From: Colletes latitarsis
Lineage: Eukaryota > Arthropoda > Insecta > Hymenoptera > Colletidae
Direction of reading: 5' to 3'
DNA: 64,000 bases
Assembly (NCBI RefSeq): GCF_051014445.1
Contig: NC_135137.1
Coordinates: forward strand, 28,955,501 to 29,019,500
Below, one piece after another: positions 61,820 through 64,000 of this stretch. Every line of letters begins with the position of its first letter. The stretch's first letter is position 1. The position numbers were made by a program, and so were the translations under genes. The notes under the pieces were generated by a model. It saw only the letters and a program-made list of their open reading frames with translations. It had not been told where the DNA came from and searched no databases.

Positions 61820-62790
61820 TTAGAGAATTCAAATGTAAAGGTCATCTTTCCGTTGAAACTCGTGCGATACATCGTCACGCTTTTCGATCGCGAGGACGGT
61901 TCATATGCAGCGGCGCGTGTTTGCGTGCCTGCGTGTTTCCACGCGTGTATCGGGAGACCAATGTGTGCGAAACCAACGGAAATGCACGCCCATTTAACAG
62001 CCAGGGGGAGTGGAATGACTTGCCGAGGGCTAACGCAATCAGCATTCCCAGTTTAATGAGCCCAGTATTCAGCTTCTCTCCTTACCGCTCTCAGCGATCC
62101 TCCATGGTCTCAGCCATCTCTTTCCACTGTTCGCGAACGCAGGATTCCATTGCCTCCACTCTGCTTCCGCCACCCTCCTTTCTTAGACACTTCCATTTCC
62201 CCCCGCGTGGACTTTCTTTCCTCTTCGTGTTCTTCCTGACCGTATCTATTCTCCTTGTTCGTTTCACGGAGAACCGCTGTATCCCTTCTGTTCCCGCTCG
62301 AAGACACGCTCGACATCCCTCTTGGAACTCTCCGTTCAGCACCCCGACGCGGTTTCTTCTCGTCTCTTCGTGGGTCGAATTCGCCACCGCGGACGGGGTA
62401 ATTGCTACCCTTTCAAAACAGACATTCGCAACTCCGACGGATCCACGGTGGAAGGGGAAAGAAAGGAGCGGGCGAAAATCTCCGTGCCGCGCTAAAGTGC
62501 TGAAAAGTGTTTCGATGTGCTCGGGCTAATCGGCCTGTTAAAGCCCTTCTCGTTCCCTGTCTTGCCCGGCTGAGAGCCGTCTTCGGGATAGAAGGACAAG
62601 GAGAGGAACGAATCGGGATTCGCCGCTCGCCGGAACTGAGCTTAATCGTTTAACGTTGTCGCGTTGCCGGCTGAGTCGGGATGATTGAGGGATCGACAGG
62701 GGATTGCTGTAACGCGTCACGAGAGGATAGCACTCAAGCCAACGGCATCGGAACAGGGATGGGAAAACCTGTGACCCTTTGAGGCGTTAC
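61820..62790. other. GC-rich island with long but unsupported frames
   Basis: The plus strand is pyrimidine-rich and CpG-dense. The longest frame in the window (61783-62529, 248 codons) begins at a TTG inside the AATCAAGT array and runs through Ser, Pro, Arg and Phe-rich sequence. Opposite it are purine-coded frames (62091-62387 and 62110-62316 minus). No domain, start context or splice site supports any of them. A promoter-proximal or transcribed island is possible. Confidence 0.45.
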
Positions 62791-62834
62791 CACCTATCCA
62801 CATACTTGTTCAATCATGCCTTCGATTGTCAATA

Positions 62835-63010
62835 TTGGTTTGGCGACTAAGTAATTGCGGAGTTTTTAATAAAATAAAGGACTATTTCTTCATGGTAAGA
62901 AATAACTTTATTTGGTAATGTGACGTCCATTTTTAACAATGACCTTTTGTAATCTTTTGGGCAACATCGTAATTCTACGTTTTTATCGGCAAAAAACCAA
63001 GTGTGATTTG
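62835..63010 (-). mobile_element. Mariner element end with transposase C-terminal tail
   Basis: The end reads TTGGTTTGGCGACTAAGTAA after TA. On the minus strand, 62967 down to 62908 encodes MLPKRLQKVIVKNGRHITK then TAA, matching the tail of the copy at 31952-32319. The usual Trp of LPxRW has become Leu here. Further upstream (about 63003-62977) WFFADKNVE is present but in another frame, so a frameshift separates them. No opposite end was found, so the copy is truncated near 63010. Confidence 0.82.
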
Positions 63011-63039
63011 ATATCATCATCGTTACTGAAATTTGTTTA

Positions 63040-63150
63040 TATAATAATTTTTTAGTATAATATATTTTTAATATAATTTCTCTTCTTAGCATTTGTTACA
63101 ATTTATAAAATGCATTCGATGGTTCGACGGAAAAAAGAAGTATTTCTGCA
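63040..63150. repeat. Dispersed repeat, second member
   Basis: TCTCTTCTTAGCATTTGTTA, AATGCATTCGATGGTTCGA and the following purine run match 10220-10315. No function is evident. Confidence 0.6.
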
Positions 63151-64000
63151 ATTTAGTAGCTTTTCTTAATTTTCATTAATTGATTCTAGTCTTTTTTTTC
63201 TAACGACTCGTTTTATTATTATAACAACAAGTTAATTAGAGAGCTTGAATTGCACTATATTTAGTAGCCTTGCGATAAAATAAAAGCTTACGAGAGAATT
63301 ATAATTATGACAATTTACAAGGAATTATGAATTGGGTTCGAACGAGAAATTGCGAAATACTTCGATAGAAACTAAAGGTTAAAGCAATTTTTGTACATGA
63401 CAAGGAAATAATTTAAAAGTTATTTCTCGAACTCTTACGATTGATTCCTTGTTTAAGTAACAAAATAAATTACTAAGCTTCAGAGTGACCAAAGATGGTT
63501 TCTCAAAAAATTTGTGTGAATAATAGATGTTCTCAAATATATTGATTTTTTCAGAAATCTTCAGTAAAATGGCAAATCTTTACAAAAGATTTCCGTGGAA
63601 AGGAAAAGTTTATTTATCTATATTTCCCTTTGGATCCAAGCTGGAACTCGTGAAATTGAAAATATTCGTTTGATAACGTGTATTGTCTTTCGCTGTTAAA
63701 TAAACAAAGTTAGAAATTCAAACATTTATTTTGTTGTGTCAATGCCCATTCGTAAATCGCTGTATCTCTTAAAATAACAAGTAACAACAACGGTGCGGAG
63801 TATTGATGAAGTTAATAGTTACTAAAATATATTCAATAATTACTAAGAGTAACATTACACATTGTAGTATGTCCTCGAATTGCACAGATTCGTATATAAG
63901 TGATTATAGTATCATTTATGCTCTTGTGCGAATTTTGTATACGTGTATTCATATTTTGAAACAAAGTTTCTTTTTCTTAGATTTCTCTTTTCACAGAATA
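63151..64000. other. AT-rich non-coding DNA
   Basis: Nothing is recognised to the end of the window. Confidence 0.45.

Noticed and set aside
61783..62529. Longest open frame (248 codons)
   Set aside because: It starts at a TTG inside a simple-repeat array, continues through CpG-rich pyrimidine-rich DNA where long open frames are expected, has no domain, and is overlapped by opposite-strand frames.

Overview
This window looks like non-coding, repeat-dense nuclear DNA from an insect. The background is very AT-rich, broken by short CpG-rich islands. It holds decayed mariner-like, piggyBac-like and non-LTR retrotransposon pieces, and a nuclear copy of mitochondrial nad5 that only reads in the invertebrate mitochondrial code. 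A hymenopteran (bee-like) source is my best guess from base composition and transposon types, but nothing here proves it. I found no host protein-coding gene, tRNA, rRNA or CRISPR array that I can defend. The window is probably an intergenic desert or part of a very long intron.

The dominant feature is one family of terminal-inverted-repeat elements with ends CAGGGTGTTCGGCCAC / GTGGCCGAACACCCTG, inserted at TA or TATA. Ten copies (1028-2599, 7910-9577, 13700-14452, 17992-19073, 25520-26179, 34603-35650, 40282-40401, 46895-48108, 48977-49326, 53871-54403) make up about 9 kb, roughly 14% of the window. They form a size ladder from a 120-bp near-bare hairpin to about 1.6 kb. The ladder is built from two modules: a repeated unit of about 130-150 bp and a core with an 83-86 codon open frame. 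The differences between the open copies argue against that frame being a maintained protein.

Other mobile DNA includes two TTAA-flanked (piggyBac-type) short elements at 15075-15286 and 33316-33506. The second sits inside a tandem duplication whose other copy preserves the empty TTAA site. A piggyBac transposase C-terminal fragment (14941-15070) directly abuts the first. There is a 368-bp internally deleted mariner with both ends (31952-32319), a second mariner end (62835-63010), a roughly 720-bp long-inverted-repeat element (43617-44339), and a retrotransposon zinc-knuckle remnant (26724-26849).

Tandem and dispersed repeats fill much of the rest: a 62-70 bp minisatellite (5375-5891), roughly 170-230 bp units (11679-12350), an exact 160-bp period (36851-37325), arrays rich in AATCAAGT-like words (27340-27790 and 61075-61810), and several diverged pairs. 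GC-rich islands occur near 12.4-13.4, 15.4-16.2, 19.1-20.4, 24.6-25.3, 32.4-33.0, 35.8-36.3, 38.3-38.9, 42.0-42.6, 49.3-50.2, 56.8-57.2, 60.1-60.7 and 61.8-62.8 kb. Three of them (32.8, 35.9-36.0 and 38.6 kb) share short ordered motifs, which suggests common ancestry or function. Long open frames in the islands mostly begin at non-ATG codons and look compositional.
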